A DNA stretch of 64,000 bases from an uncultured Oscillospiraceae bacterium (GTDB lineage: Bacteria > Bacillota > Clostridia > Oscillospirales > Oscillospiraceae), in the NCBI GenBank assembly GCA_910585155.1, contig CAJUEC010000007.1, positions 1-64,000 of the forward strand. Reading direction: 5' to 3'. The position numbers were made by a program, and so were the translations under genes. Numbering within the stretch: position 1 is the stretch's first letter; each line of letters opens with the position of its first letter. Positions 40,189 to 48,650 of the stretch are shown here, piece by piece. The notes below the pieces were generated by a model, which saw only the letters and a list, made by a program, of their open reading frames with translations, was not told the origin of the DNA and ran no database searches.

Positions 40189-40504
40189 CTTGCTCGTCCT
40201 CCTTTAAAAGATCTTCCACGCCGTCCCGGAACTGGACCCACTCCTCCCGCCGCCGGGCCAGCTGGGTGCGGCCCACGGGGGTGATGGAATAATACCGCCT
40301 GTTTCGCCCCTGGTAGGGCCGGTCATACACCAGCAGCAGCCCGTCCCGCTGGAGCCGCCGCAGAACCGGATAGAGGGTGGATTCGGAGATATCCAGCCGG
40401 GTTTTGATCTGCTGCGTGAGCACGTAGCCGTAGGCGTCCCCGTGGGACAGCACCGCCAGCACGCAGCCGTCCAGCAGCTGCGGCCCGTTTGCAAACGCCA
40501 TCAT
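40163..40504 (-). CDS. PadR-family transcriptional regulator
   Basis: A 113-residue winged-helix protein with the PadR core: GYVLTQQIKTRLDISESTLYPVLRRL seen as GYVLTQQI and ISESTLYPVLRRLQRDGLL, then RRYYSITPVGRTQL. ATG 40504 (or 40501) follows GAAAGGAG. It is the first gene of the operon and probably represses it from the palindrome that covers its promoter. Confidence 0.92.
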   Translation of the reverse strand: MMAFANGPQLLDGCVLAVLSHGDAYGYVLTQQIKTRLDISESTLYPVLRRLQRDGLLLVYDRPYQGRNRRYYSITPVGRTQLARRREEWVQFRDGVEDLLKEDEQDGQTYLFG

Positions 40505-40563
40505 ACCACTCCTTTCTCGCGCTGGGCCTGCCCGCGGCAGCTCAGCGCCATCACCTTTCGTCA

Positions 40564-40595
40564 ATATTATAGTTGGTATAATATTAACTTGTCAA
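40564..40595 (-). promoter_or_regulatory. promoter with palindromic operator of the PadR operon
   Basis: Minus strand: TTGACA (40590-40595), 18-bp spacer, TATAAT (40566-40571). A perfect dyad ATATTATA-GTTGG-TATAATAT (40564-40584) covers the -10 box, an expected autoregulator site. Confidence 0.75.
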
Positions 40596-40621
40596 TATAG
40601 AAATGGCGCCCTTTCGAAATT

Positions 40622-40766
40622 CTTAAGGAATGACTGATTAAATCGACAAGAGCGATTTGCGAGGGATTTTTCGCCACGGCGAGGCGAGATTTCGCAGGAA
40701 TAATTGTGTTTATTTCAAGAAATCACAACGAAACCGTGTCGGAAAAGACCCGCAAAGCGCCCCAGG
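40622..40766. repeat. fold-back element, subfamily C-like, right end degenerate
   Basis: AAATCGACAAGAGCGATTTG and GAGGGATTTTTCGCC match the element at 11320; the middle GGAATAATTGTGTTTATTTC matches subfamily B. The right terminal arm is not recognisable, so it is truncated. Confidence 0.65.
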
Positions 40767-40779
40767 CGCGGAAACAGCC

Positions 40780-40809
40780 GAAGGGCCCCCGCTTCTGCGG
40801 GGGCCCTTC
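40780..40809 (-). terminator. hairpin downstream of the CoA-transferase gene
   Basis: GAAGGGCCCCCGC / GCGGGGGCCCTTC with TTCT loop, 17 bp beyond the stop codon. No long T-run follows, so termination strength is uncertain. Confidence 0.6.
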
Positions 40810-40826
40810 ACGATGGGAGTACTATA

Positions 40827-42047
40827 TTATTTTGCCTTGACGGCGCCCTTCTCCACCAGGCCGTCGATCTCCTCCGGGGCGTAGCCCAGGCCGGAGAGGA
40901 TGTCCCGGGTGTCCTGGCCCAGGGCGTGGGCCAGCTCGTAGGGGGGCAGGCCGCCCTCCGCCAGCTGGACGCAGGGCCGGGCCAGCCAGTAGTCCTGGCC
41001 GCTGGGGCAGGTGATGTGCTCCACATAGTGGTTGGCCTTGGCTTGCTCGCTGACCACCGCATCCCGGAAGTGGGCCAGGCGGCTGTGGACCACGTCGGCC
41101 TGGGTGAGCCGCTGGTCGATGACGTCGGAGGGGTACTTGCGGAAGGCCTCCTCCAGAATCTTCACCAGGGGCTCCCGGTTCTCCAGCTTGCCCAGCTCGG
41201 CGGCGGTGTGGAAGCGGGGGTCGTCGCCCACCTCGGGAATGTCCAGCGCGGCAAAGAAGGCGTCCCGGTAGCGCTCCCACTCCATGATGTTGATCATGAT
41301 CCACTCGCCGTCGGCGCACTGGTAGGGGATGGTGATGGGCCGGCCCTCAAAGCGGGTCTTGGGGTACTTGTAGCTGAAGGGGGGCTGCACGGTGGTGTTC
41401 ATCAGGCTCATGACCCAGGTGGCCAGGCCGAACAGGGACACGGACACCTTATCCCCCCGGCCGGTCTTTTCCCGGGCGAAGAGGGCGGCGGCGATGCCGC
41501 CGGCCATCATGGTGCCGCAGCTGTTGTCCCCCACGCCGCCGGGGGCGTAGATGGGGTAGGAGCCGGGGCCGTCGATGCGCATGTCGGCCATGAAGCCGCT
41601 CTTGGCCCAGTAGGCCACGGTGTCAAAGCCGGGGGCGTCGGCGTCGGGGCCCTCCTCGCCGAAGCCGGTGACATAGCCGCACACCAGCCGGGGATATTTG
41701 GCCTTCAGGCTCTCGTAGTCCAGCCCCATCCGCTTCAGGGGCTTGGGCCGGTTGTTGGTGATGAACACGTCGGCGGTGGCCAGCAGCCTATGGAACGCGG
41801 CCATGGCCTCCGGGTCCTTCAGGTCCATGCAGATGTTCTTCTTGTTGGCGTTGGGCACGTCGAACACCGGGTTCTCCTGGTCGCTGGCGGGGCCGGCAAA
41901 GGTCTTGCCGTAGCTGCGCCAGATGTCCATCTTGGGGCTCTCCACCTTGATGACCTCCGCGCCCCAGTCGGCCAGCACCCGCCCGCCGCTGGGCGCGGCC
42001 ACGTAGGTGGCCAGCTCGACCACGCGGATTCCTTCCAAAGCTCTCAT
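40827..42047 (-). CDS. class III (CaiB/BaiF-type) CoA-transferase
   Basis: A 406-residue family III CoA-transferase. N-terminal GIRVVELATYVAAPSGGRVLADWGAEVIK... (seen as RVVELATYVAAPSGGR and LADWGAEVIKVE), the APGFDTVAYWAKSG segment carrying the aspartate expected to form the acyl anhydride, and GGVGDNSCGTMMAGGIAAAL. It moves CoA between carboxylic acids. It is last in a set with an acyl-CoA dehydrogenase and an NMO-type flavoprotein; a fold-back element lies between it and the dehydrogenase gene. ATG 42047 follows GAAAGGAGC. The acid it activates is not known. Confidence 0.92.
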   Translation of the reverse strand: MRALEGIRVVELATYVAAPSGGRVLADWGAEVIKVESPKMDIWRSYGKTFAGPASDQENPVFDVPNANKKNICMDLKDPEAMAAFHRLLATADVFITNNRPKPLKRMGLDYESLKAKYPRLVCGYVTGFGEEGPDADAPGFDTVAYWAKSGFMADMRIDGPGSYPIYAPGGVGDNSCGTMMAGGIAAALFAREKTGRGDKVSVSLFGLATWVMSLMNTTVQPPFSYKYPKTRFEGRPITIPYQCADGEWIMINIMEWERYRDAFFAALDIPEVGDDPRFHTAAELGKLENREPLVKILEEAFRKYPSDVIDQRLTQADVVHSRLAHFRDAVVSEQAKANHYVEHITCPSGQDYWLARPCVQLAEGGLPPYELAHALGQDTRDILSGLGYAPEEIDGLVEKGAVKAK

Positions 42048-42073
42048 AACGTCTGCTCCTTTCGGCGGTTTCT

Positions 42074-42240
42074 TAGAACCTGTATTCACAACCTCAATTC
42101 ACCATCTGACCGGGCCTTTCCCCGTCATGCGGCGTTGAATTTTCTTGAAATAAACACAATTATTTCTGCGAAAATTTGCCTTGCCTGACGGGAAAATCCC
42201 TCGGCCATCCGGCGATTTCGGCTGTGAATACAGGTTCTTA
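42074..42240. mobile_element. 167-bp TA-bounded fold-back element, subfamily B
   Basis: Left GAACCTGTATTCACAAC and right GAATACAGGTTCT between TA dinucleotides; core tip AAATAAACACAATTATTTC. Its right TA supplies the stop codon (TAA on the minus strand, 42238-42240) of the acyl-CoA dehydrogenase gene. Confidence 0.87.
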
Positions 42241-43389
42241 TATTTTATTCTCCCGGATCAGCTCTTTGGCGATGACCATGCGCTGAATCTGGTTGGTGCC
42301 CTCCACAATCTGGGTGACCTTGGAGTCCCGGTAGAGCTTCTCCGCCATGTACTCCTTCATCACGCCGTAGCCCCCCATGATCTGCACCGCGTCGGTGGCG
42401 TTCTTCTGGTAGGCGTCGGAGGCGAAGCACTTGGCCATGGCCGCCTCCTTGGAGCAGGGCAGCCCCGCGTCGATGAGGGCGCAGGCGTTGTACACCAGGG
42501 CCCGGGCGGCGCTGGTGCGCATCTGCATGTCGGCCAGCATCATCTGGATGGCCTGGAACTTGCAGATGGGCTTGCCGAACTGCACCCGCTCCTGGGCGTA
42601 CTTCACCGCCAGGTCGATGGCCTGCTGGGAGGAGCCCACCGAGGAGGCCGCCACCAGGGGCCGGGACAGCTCCAGCACCTTCATGGCGTTGGCAAAGCCG
42701 GTCTCCTCGGTGCCCACCAGGTTCTCCACGGGGATCTCCACGTCCTGGAAGGCCACCTCGGCGGTGATGGACAGCCGCATCCCCAGCTTGTCCTCCTTCT
42801 TGCCCACGGTGACCCCGGGGCGGTTCCGCTCCACGATGAAGGTGGCCAGCCCCTTGTAGCCGCGGCTCAGGTCGGTGGAGGCCACCACCAGGAACACGTC
42901 GGCGATGAGGGCGTTGGTGATGAACATCTTGTTCCCGTTGAGGATGTACTTGTCCCCCTTGCGCACGGCGGTGGTGCGCACGGAGGCGGCGTCGGAACCG
43001 GCGCCCGGCTCGGTGAGGCAGAAGGAGGACATGCCGCCCCCCGCCAGAATGTCGGCGTAGCGCTGCTTCTGCTCCTCGCTGCCGGCGAACATGACGATCT
43101 TGGCCCCCATGTTGGTGATGTTGAACATGGAGATGTAGGTGCTCTCCACCTTGGAGCCCTCCTCCAGCATCATAGCGGTGGTGGTGGTGCTCAGCCCCAG
43201 GCCGCCGTACTGCTCGGGCACCTGCATCACGGTCAGGCCCATGTCCTTGCCCATCTGCACCAGGCGGTCGGGGTAGCCCCCGGCCTCCTCAAACTCCCGC
43301 ACATGGGGCTTGATCTCCTTATTCATGAAATTGCGAACCATCTCCACCAGCTCCCGCTGCTGGCCGTCGGGCTTGATCAATCCGCGCAT
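42238..43389 (-). CDS. acyl-CoA dehydrogenase (paralogue 1)
   Basis: A 383-residue FAD enzyme of the short-chain type. Seen: FAD/substrate motif FCLTEPGAGSDAAS, ERVQFGKPICKFQAIQMMLA, and the catalytic-base glutamate in QIVEGTNQIQR near residue 362. It oxidises acyl-CoA to 2-enoyl-CoA or, with an electron carrier, works in reverse. No etfAB genes are adjacent, so the electron acceptor is encoded elsewhere. The last codons AATAAAATA and the stop TAA abut a fold-back element. The paralogue at 57798 shares the same fold and motifs. ATG 43389 has AAGGAGTG upstream. Confidence 0.93.
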   Translation of the reverse strand: MRGLIKPDGQQRELVEMVRNFMNKEIKPHVREFEEAGGYPDRLVQMGKDMGLTVMQVPEQYGGLGLSTTTTAMMLEEGSKVESTYISMFNITNMGAKIVMFAGSEEQKQRYADILAGGGMSSFCLTEPGAGSDAASVRTTAVRKGDKYILNGNKMFITNALIADVFLVVASTDLSRGYKGLATFIVERNRPGVTVGKKEDKLGMRLSITAEVAFQDVEIPVENLVGTEETGFANAMKVLELSRPLVAASSVGSSQQAIDLAVKYAQERVQFGKPICKFQAIQMMLADMQMRTSAARALVYNACALIDAGLPCSKEAAMAKCFASDAYQKNATDAVQIMGGYGVMKEYMAEKLYRDSKVTQIVEGTNQIQRMVIAKELIRENKI

Positions 43390-43423
43390 GGTTTTACACT
43401 CCTTATTATTGATGATTCACGCT

Positions 43424-44395
43424 TTATTTCAGCATGGCGTTGACCCGGGCGATCTGCGCCTCGGCCTGGGCCATGATCTCGTCGATGATGTCCCGGCAGG
43501 GCTTCACGTCCTGGATCAGGCCGATGGTCTGGCCCACGGGGAACAGGCCCTTCTCCACCTCGCCGGACTGGTAGGCGGCCTTGCTGTTCTTGCCGGAGAT
43601 GACGGCCATCAGCTCCTGGAGGGTGGCGCCCTTCTTCTCCATCTCCAGGCAGGCCTGGGCGCTGGCGGTGTTGGCCACCCGGACCATGTTGCGGATGGTG
43701 CGCTGGCAGGTGGTGGTGTCCCCCTCCTGGTGGTCCACGATCCACTGCTTGTGGGCCTCGCTGATGACCGCCTCGGTGCTGGCCACAAAGCGGGTGCCCA
43801 TGACCACGCCGGCGCAGCCCAGGCTCAGCGCCCCGGCCAGGCCGCAGCCGTCGGCCACGCCGCCGCCCAGCAGCACGGGTATGTCCAGCTCGTGGGACAC
43901 CTTGTTGGCCAGCACAAAGCTGCTCAGCTCGCCCATGCCGGGGTGGCCGGCCACCTCATAGCCCACGATGGTGACCATGTCGGCCCCCACGGACTGGGCC
44001 TTCCTGGCGTGCTTCAGCGCGGCCATCTTGACAATGAGGGTCATGCCGTAGCCCTTGATGACGGGGGCGAAGGGGGCGGGGTTGCCGCCGGCCAGTTCGA
44101 TGATCTTCACGCCCTCCTCGGCGCAGATCTCCAGGTAGCCGCCCGTCTTGTCCCCGGGGTTCACGTCGGGGGGGATGGACACGTTGACGGCGAAGGGCTT
44201 GTCGGTGAGGGACTTCATCTGCCGCACCGCGGCGCGGAAGTCCTCCAGCTCGGGGTAGATGGTCACGTTGACGGTGCCCAGGCCGCCGGCGTTGGACACC
44301 GCCGCCGCCAGCTCCGGGGTGCCCAGGTGCTGCATGCCGCCCTGCATGATGGGGTGCTGGATGCCGAGAAGCTGGGTCATCTTTGTCTGGATCAT
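43424..44395 (-). CDS. NAD(P)H-dependent flavoprotein, FabK/nitronate-monooxygenase family (paralogue 1)
   Basis: A 323-residue FMN TIM-barrel enzyme. Seen: PIMQGGMQHLGTPELAAAVSNAGGLG at the N-terminus (PIMQGGMQ and AAAVSNAGGLG blocks), KMAALKHARKAQSVGADMVT, the GYEVAGHPG motif with the conserved histidine, and FMN-phosphate loops LLGGGVADG and VMGTRFVAS. The family includes enoyl-ACP reductase II and nitronate monooxygenase; placement between acyl-CoA genes suggests reduction of an enoyl thioester (inference). First gene of the leftward set; ATG 44395 follows AGGAGG. A close paralogue is at 56722. Confidence 0.88.
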   Translation of the reverse strand: MIQTKMTQLLGIQHPIMQGGMQHLGTPELAAAVSNAGGLGTVNVTIYPELEDFRAAVRQMKSLTDKPFAVNVSIPPDVNPGDKTGGYLEICAEEGVKIIELAGGNPAPFAPVIKGYGMTLIVKMAALKHARKAQSVGADMVTIVGYEVAGHPGMGELSSFVLANKVSHELDIPVLLGGGVADGCGLAGALSLGCAGVVMGTRFVASTEAVISEAHKQWIVDHQEGDTTTCQRTIRNMVRVANTASAQACLEMEKKGATLQELMAVISGKNSKAAYQSGEVEKGLFPVGQTIGLIQDVKPCRDIIDEIMAQAEAQIARVNAMLK

Positions 44396-44452
44396 ATGAA
44401 TAACCTCCTGATTTTTTCACCCAATGGGCCGTTTTGCTCTGTCTGAGCCTAT

Positions 44453-44481
44453 TGTAAAACGGCGCGCCTCTTCCGGCAACG
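44453..44481 (-). promoter_or_regulatory. sigma-A promoter of the FabK-ACAD-CoA-transferase set
   Basis: Minus strand: TTGCCG (44476-44481), 17-bp spacer, TACAAT (44453-44458), 58 bases before the ATG. Confidence 0.65.
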
Positions 44482-44638
44482 GCAGTTGCTACAAAAAGGG
44501 GCTGCCAGGAGGTCGGGCCACACCCGCTGATTTTTGTAGGCTTTGACAGTGAAAATCCCGCCGCGCTCCGTTATAGTAAGTGATAACACCAAAATAAGCG
44601 TGCCGCCGCGCGGCGGCAGGGAAGGAATGTGATCAGTT

Positions 44639-45448
44639 ATGGAAAACGCTCAGCTGGTGCAGACCACGGTGGAGGAGGGGGTGGCCACCCTGCTGCTCAA
44701 CGACCCGGAGAAGCTCAACGCCCTGTCCATCCCCATGGCCAGGGCCCTGTCCGCCGCCCTGGGGCAGGCGGGGCGGGACCCGGCGGTCCGGGTGGTGGTC
44801 CTCCGGGGGGCCCAGGGGCGGTTCTGCGCCGGGGGGGACGTGACCTCCATGAAGAACCGGGTGGAGGCCTGCCGGGCGGGCCGGGAGCCGGAGACCAGCA
44901 CCCGGGACAACCTGTGGACGCTGAACCAGGTGGTGCTGGACGTCCGCGCCCTGCCCAAGCCTGTGATCGCCTGGATTGAGGGGGCGGCGGCGGGGGGCGG
45001 CATGAGCCTGGCCCTGGCCTGTGACTTCGCCCTGGCGGAGGAGGACGCCAAGATGGTGTTCGCCTTCTCCGGGGTGGCCCTGGCCCCGGACATGGGGGCC
45101 TCCGTGATGGCCCCGCCCCGGCTGGGTCCGGCCCGGGCCGCCGACCTGTTCATGACCGGGCGGCGCTTCACCGGCCGGGAGGCCGCCCAGTGGGGGCTCA
45201 TCACCTCCGTCTGGCCCCGGGAGGAGCTGGCCGGCGCGGTGGACCAGCTGGCCCGCCGTCTGGCCGCCGGCCCGGCCCTGAGCTACCGGGAGATCAAGGC
45301 GGGGATCAACCGCACCCTGTACCCGGGGCTGTACGCCGGCATGGCCCAGGAGGTGGAGGCGGCGGACCGCCTCACCCGGACGGCGGACCACGGCGAGGCG
45401 GTGGACGCCTTTTTGGAGAAGCGCAGGCCGGTATTCACCGGCCGGTAG
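44639..45448 (+). CDS. enoyl-CoA hydratase/isomerase family protein (PaaG-like active site)
   Basis: A 269-residue crotonase. The oxyanion-hole segments LRGAQGRFCAGGDV and IEGAAAGGGMSLALACD are present. Where hydratases carry the first catalytic glutamate (QPE), this protein has FSGVALAPDMGASV; the aspartate in APD is what isomerase-type crotonases such as PaaG and enoyl-CoA isomerases use. It is therefore more likely an isomerase than a hydratase (inference from motif). It diverges from the FabK gene and is followed by a bidirectional terminator. ATG 44639 has AAGGAATG upstream. Confidence 0.88.
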   Translation: MENAQLVQTTVEEGVATLLLNDPEKLNALSIPMARALSAALGQAGRDPAVRVVVLRGAQGRFCAGGDVTSMKNRVEACRAGREPETSTRDNLWTLNQVVLDVRALPKPVIAWIEGAAAGGGMSLALACDFALAEEDAKMVFAFSGVALAPDMGASVMAPPRLGPARAADLFMTGRRFTGREAAQWGLITSVWPREELAGAVDQLARRLAAGPALSYREIKAGINRTLYPGLYAGMAQEVEAADRLTRTADHGEAVDAFLEKRRPVFTGR

Positions 45449-45459
45449 TCCACGAAATA

Positions 45460-45498
45460 GACGCCCCCGGCGCGGAATGACCCGCGCCGGGGGCGTCT
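45460..45498. terminator. bidirectional hairpin between crotonase and ABC importer genes
   Basis: AGACGCCCCCGGCGCGG / CCGCGCCGGGGGCGTCT with a 5-base loop, between convergent genes. The flanking T-runs are short. Confidence 0.75.
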
Positions 45499-45533
45499 GT
45501 CTGCCGGGGGAGGCCCATGGCGGACCGGCTGCC

Positions 45534-46289
45534 TCAGCGGTAGTAGTACCGCCAGCCCCCCTCCGTCTCCACCCGGCCCAGGCGGACGCCCATCACGGAC
45601 TCCAGCCGCCCGCCGCGGAAAAGCTCCTCAGGCGGGCCCTCCTGGGCCACCCGGCCCCCGTCCAGCAGGGCCAGGCGGTGGGCGTATTGCAGGGCCAGGC
45701 ACAGGTCGTGGAGCACCAGCACCACCGCCCGGCCCTCCCCGGCCAGACGGCGGGCCAGGGCCAGCACCTCCAGCTGGCAGGAGACGTCCAGGTAGGCGGT
45801 GGGCTCGTCCATCAAAATGGTTTCGGTGTCCTGGGCCAGGGCCATGGCCAAATAGACCTTCTGCCGCTGCCCGCCGCTGAGCTGGGCCAGGGGGCGGTGG
45901 GCCAGCTCCTCCGCCCCCGCCCGGCGCAGGGCCCGGCGCACCGCCTCGTGGTCCTCCGGGCGGCAGCGGCGGGGGTAGGAGAGGTGGGGGAAGCGGCCGT
46001 GGAGCACCAGGCGCTGGGCGGTGATGTCAGGTACCGGGCGGGACTGGGGGAGGTAGGCGGCCCGCTGGGCGATCTGCTTGGGGGTGTACTGGGAGAGGGG
46101 CGCACCGTCCAGCAGCACCTCCCCCCCTGTTTTGGGCAGCAGCCCCAGGACGGTGCGCAGCAGGGTGCTCTTGCCGCAGCCGTTGGGGCCCAGCAGGGCC
46201 AGCACCTGCCCGGGGGGAAAGGACAGGGTCACCCCCTCCAGCACCGGCCGGCCGGGGTAGCCCGCCTGGAGGTCCCTCAGCTGGATCAT
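45534..46289 (-). CDS. iron/corrinoid-type ABC importer ATPase (FecE/BtuD-like)
   Basis: A 251-residue ATPase: Walker A GPNGCGKST (34-42), LPQSRPVPDITAQRLVLHGRFPH typical of the FecE family (seen as LPQSRPVPDI and VLHGRFPH), signature LSGGQRQ, Walker B ILMDEPTAYLD and switch histidine LVLHDLCLA. It powers the permease encoded upstream with a 4-bp overlap. Last gene of a five-gene operon with a substrate-binding lipoprotein. Confidence 0.93.
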   Translation of the reverse strand: MIQLRDLQAGYPGRPVLEGVTLSFPPGQVLALLGPNGCGKSTLLRTVLGLLPKTGGEVLLDGAPLSQYTPKQIAQRAAYLPQSRPVPDITAQRLVLHGRFPHLSYPRRCRPEDHEAVRRALRRAGAEELAHRPLAQLSGGQRQKVYLAMALAQDTETILMDEPTAYLDVSCQLEVLALARRLAGEGRAVVLVLHDLCLALQYAHRLALLDGGRVAQEGPPEELFRGGRLESVMGVRLGRVETEGGWRYYYR

Positions 46290-47305
46290 CCCCGGCCTCC
46301 TCTCCGCTGCCCCAGGAGCAGCCAGAGGAAAAAGGGCCCCCCGGCCAGGGACAGCACCACCCCCAGAGGCAGCTCAAAGGGGGCAAAGAGCAGCCGGGAG
46401 AGCAGGTCGCACAGGGTGAGCAGCCCCGCGCCCCCCAGGGCGGAGGAGAGCAGCAGGTGGACGCTGTCCCCGCCCACCAGGCGGCGCATGATGTGGGGCA
46501 CCAGCAGCCCCACGAAGCCCAGCAGCCCCGCGAAGCTCACCGCCGCCCCCGCCAGGGCCGCAGCCAGGGCCAGCAGCAGCAGCCGCAGCCGCCGGACGGG
46601 CAGGCCCAGGCTCTGGGCGGTCTCCCGGCCCAGCAGCAGCAGGTCCAGCTCGCTGGACAGGGACAGCGCGGCCAGCAGGGCGGCGAGGATCACCCAGGCG
46701 GCGGGGGCCAGCCGGGCCATGGACAGGTTCCGCACCCCGCCGATGCGGAAATCGGAGTAGCCGGCCAGGGCGTCGGGGAAGAAGGTGAGCACCGCGTCGA
46801 TGCCCGCGCTGAACATGCTGGACAGGGCCACCCCCGCCAGCACCAGGGTGATGCGGGAGGCCCCCGCCCGCTCCGAGAGGAACAGCACCAGCAGCACCCC
46901 GGCCAGCGCCCCGGCGAAGGCGGCGGCGGGGGTGAGGACCACGGCGGCGGGGGCGGCGGCGCAGCACAGGGCGGCGGCCAGCCCCGCCCCCGCGTTCACC
47001 CCGATAATGTTGGGGGCGGCCAGGGGGTTGCCCAGCACCCCCTGGATCAGGACCCCGGAGCAGGCCAGGGCGGAGCCCGCCAGCAGGCAGCCGCACAGCC
47101 GGGGCAGCCGGGCCAGCAGGATGATCTGCCCCTGGGTCTCGCCGCCCCGGCCCAGCAGCACCGCCAGCACCTCCCCCGGCGGGATGTCCGCCGCGCCGAA
47201 GGCCAGGCTGGCCAGGGCGGACAGCGCGGTCACAGCCGCCAGGGCGGCGACGCGGACCCAGCGCCGCCCGCTAGGGTCCGTACAGGATGTCCGCCAGCTC
47301 TTCAT
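46286..47305 (-). CDS. FecCD-family ABC importer permease
   Basis: A 339-residue permease with about ten helices. The FecCD marks GSALACSGVLIQGVLGNPLAAPNIIGVNAGAGL (seen as QGVLGNPLAAPNIIGVNAGAG), GAAVSFAGLLGFVGLLVPHIMRRLVGGD and the final ELPLGVVLSLAGGPFFLWLL are present. It imports Fe-siderophore, heme or cobalamin. The start ATG 47305 (GGGGGG upstream) lies 35 bp inside the end of the binding-protein gene, an unusually long overlap. Confidence 0.93.
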   Translation of the reverse strand: MKSWRTSCTDPSGRRWVRVAALAAVTALSALASLAFGAADIPPGEVLAVLLGRGGETQGQIILLARLPRLCGCLLAGSALACSGVLIQGVLGNPLAAPNIIGVNAGAGLAAALCCAAAPAAVVLTPAAAFAGALAGVLLVLFLSERAGASRITLVLAGVALSSMFSAGIDAVLTFFPDALAGYSDFRIGGVRNLSMARLAPAAWVILAALLAALSLSSELDLLLLGRETAQSLGLPVRRLRLLLLALAAALAGAAVSFAGLLGFVGLLVPHIMRRLVGGDSVHLLLSSALGGAGLLTLCDLLSRLLFAPFELPLGVVLSLAGGPFFLWLLLGQRRGGRG

Positions 47306-48233
47306 AGGAATCCCCCCACAGCGCGTTGGGCTTCAGGTTGAACAGGCGCCGCTCCATGACGTGGAAGCGCCCCTCCCGCACTGCCCGCAGCCCGCCCCAG
47401 GCGGGGTTGGACAGCAGGGTCTGCTCCAGGTTGCGCCGGGCCTGCTCCCCGTCCGTCCCGTGGTAGACGGCGAAGATGTGGTCCGGGTCGGCCTGGAGGA
47501 TGGCCTCCAGGCTCAGCTCCTCCAGCGGCGCCCCCTCCCGGTCGGCCACGTTGACGCAGCCCAGCCCGGCCAGCATCTCGCCCAGCACGGTGCCCTGGCT
47601 CCCCTTCACCGTGCAGCTGCGGCCGGAGGCTTGGATGTACAGCACCGTGGGGGCGCTGCCGTCCTGCCGCGCCAGGGCGGCGTCCACCCGGGCCTCCACC
47701 TCCGCGCCATACCGCCGGTAGTTCCCGGGACAGCCGGTGAGCCGGGTGCACAGCTCCAGCAGGGCCAGGTAGTCGTCAAAGGAGGCCACGTCAAAATAGG
47801 CGGCGGGTATGCCCGCCCGGTCGAAAGTCTCCCGCAGCTCCAGGTTGGAGGAGGAGATGGCGCTGGCCAAAATCAGGTCGGGCCGGGCGGCCAGCACCAG
47901 CTCCGCGCTGGGGCTCATGCCGGAGCCGATGCTGGCCGTGGACTCCAGCTGGAGGCCGTAGGATTCCCAGGCGTCGTTGGCGGTGGCAGCCAGGGTATCC
48001 TCTCCCCCGGCCAGGCACCAGATGTCGGCGAAGCTGCCGACGAGCGCCGCCACCCGCCGGGGCCGGGGCAGGGAGAACGCCCGCCCCAAATCGTCGGTGA
48101 AGGACACCAGCTCCTCCCCGGCGGGCGGAGCGGTCTCCGGGGGCGGTGAGGTCTGGGCGGCGGGCGGGGTCCCGCCGCAGGCGGAGGCCAGCAGCAGAAC
48201 GGCCAGGAGGACGCCCCAAGCCCGCCGCCTCAT
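47271..48233 (-). CDS. ABC importer substrate-binding lipoprotein (iron/corrinoid type)
   Basis: A 320-residue lipoprotein: signal peptide with ASAC lipidation site (C19), then two lobes of the TroA/BtuF fold joined by a long helix. RRVAALVGSFADIWCLAGGEDTL, RPDLILASAISSSNLELRETF and the C-terminal LKPNALWGDSYEELADILYGP are family features. It should deliver an iron complex, heme or corrinoid. The start ATG 48233 overlaps the stop of the cytidine deaminase gene (ATGA). Confidence 0.9.
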   Translation of the reverse strand: MRRRAWGVLLAVLLLASACGGTPPAAQTSPPPETAPPAGEELVSFTDDLGRAFSLPRPRRVAALVGSFADIWCLAGGEDTLAATANDAWESYGLQLESTASIGSGMSPSAELVLAARPDLILASAISSSNLELRETFDRAGIPAAYFDVASFDDYLALLELCTRLTGCPGNYRRYGAEVEARVDAALARQDGSAPTVLYIQASGRSCTVKGSQGTVLGEMLAGLGCVNVADREGAPLEELSLEAILQADPDHIFAVYHGTDGEQARRNLEQTLLSNPAWGGLRAVREGRFHVMERRLFNLKPNALWGDSYEELADILYGP

Positions 48234-48625
48234 CCAATCCACCACTGGGGGGTGAGCTGGCCCAGGGTGGCGCACCGCCCCGTCTCCCAGTCCAGGAGGA
48301 TCTCAACGTCCCGGTAGCGCCCGGGCATCAGCTGGACCATCAGCTCCCGGCAGGCGCCGCAGGGGGCGCCCGTCCTCCCGTCGGGCATGATGGCCAGCAC
48401 CCGTTTGATCTCCTGCTCCCCCTGGGTAATCATGCTGAAGATGGCGCTGCGCTCGGCGCAGATGCCCAGGGTGGAGCAGGTATCCACGCACACCCCCGTG
48501 TAAATGCGCCCCGACGCGGACAGCACGGCGGCGGCCACGCCGCCCGCCTCCACGTAGTCGGATATGGTTCGGTCCCTCTGGACCGCCTTTGCCGCTTGAT
48601 ACATGTCCTGCCAGATCTGGTCCAT
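48230..48625 (-). CDS. cytidine deaminase family protein
   Basis: A 131-residue zinc deaminase. Catalytic motif C56-A-E58 (ICAERSAIF) and zinc ligands C89 and C92 (APCGACRELM) are all present. It would deaminate cytidine or a related nucleoside; sequence alone does not separate it from blasticidin-type deaminases. Its place between a siroheme reductase gene (25 bp upstream) and the binding-protein gene (4-bp overlap) is odd for a pyrimidine-salvage gene. ATG 48625 has GGTGAGC upstream. Confidence 0.88.
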   Translation of the reverse strand: MDQIWQDMYQAAKAVQRDRTISDYVEAGGVAAAVLSASGRIYTGVCVDTCSTLGICAERSAIFSMITQGEQEIKRVLAIMPDGRTGAPCGACRELMVQLMPGRYRDVEILLDWETGRCATLGQLTPQWWIG

Positions 48626-48650
48626 GGTATGCTCACCTCATGTTGTGGAA

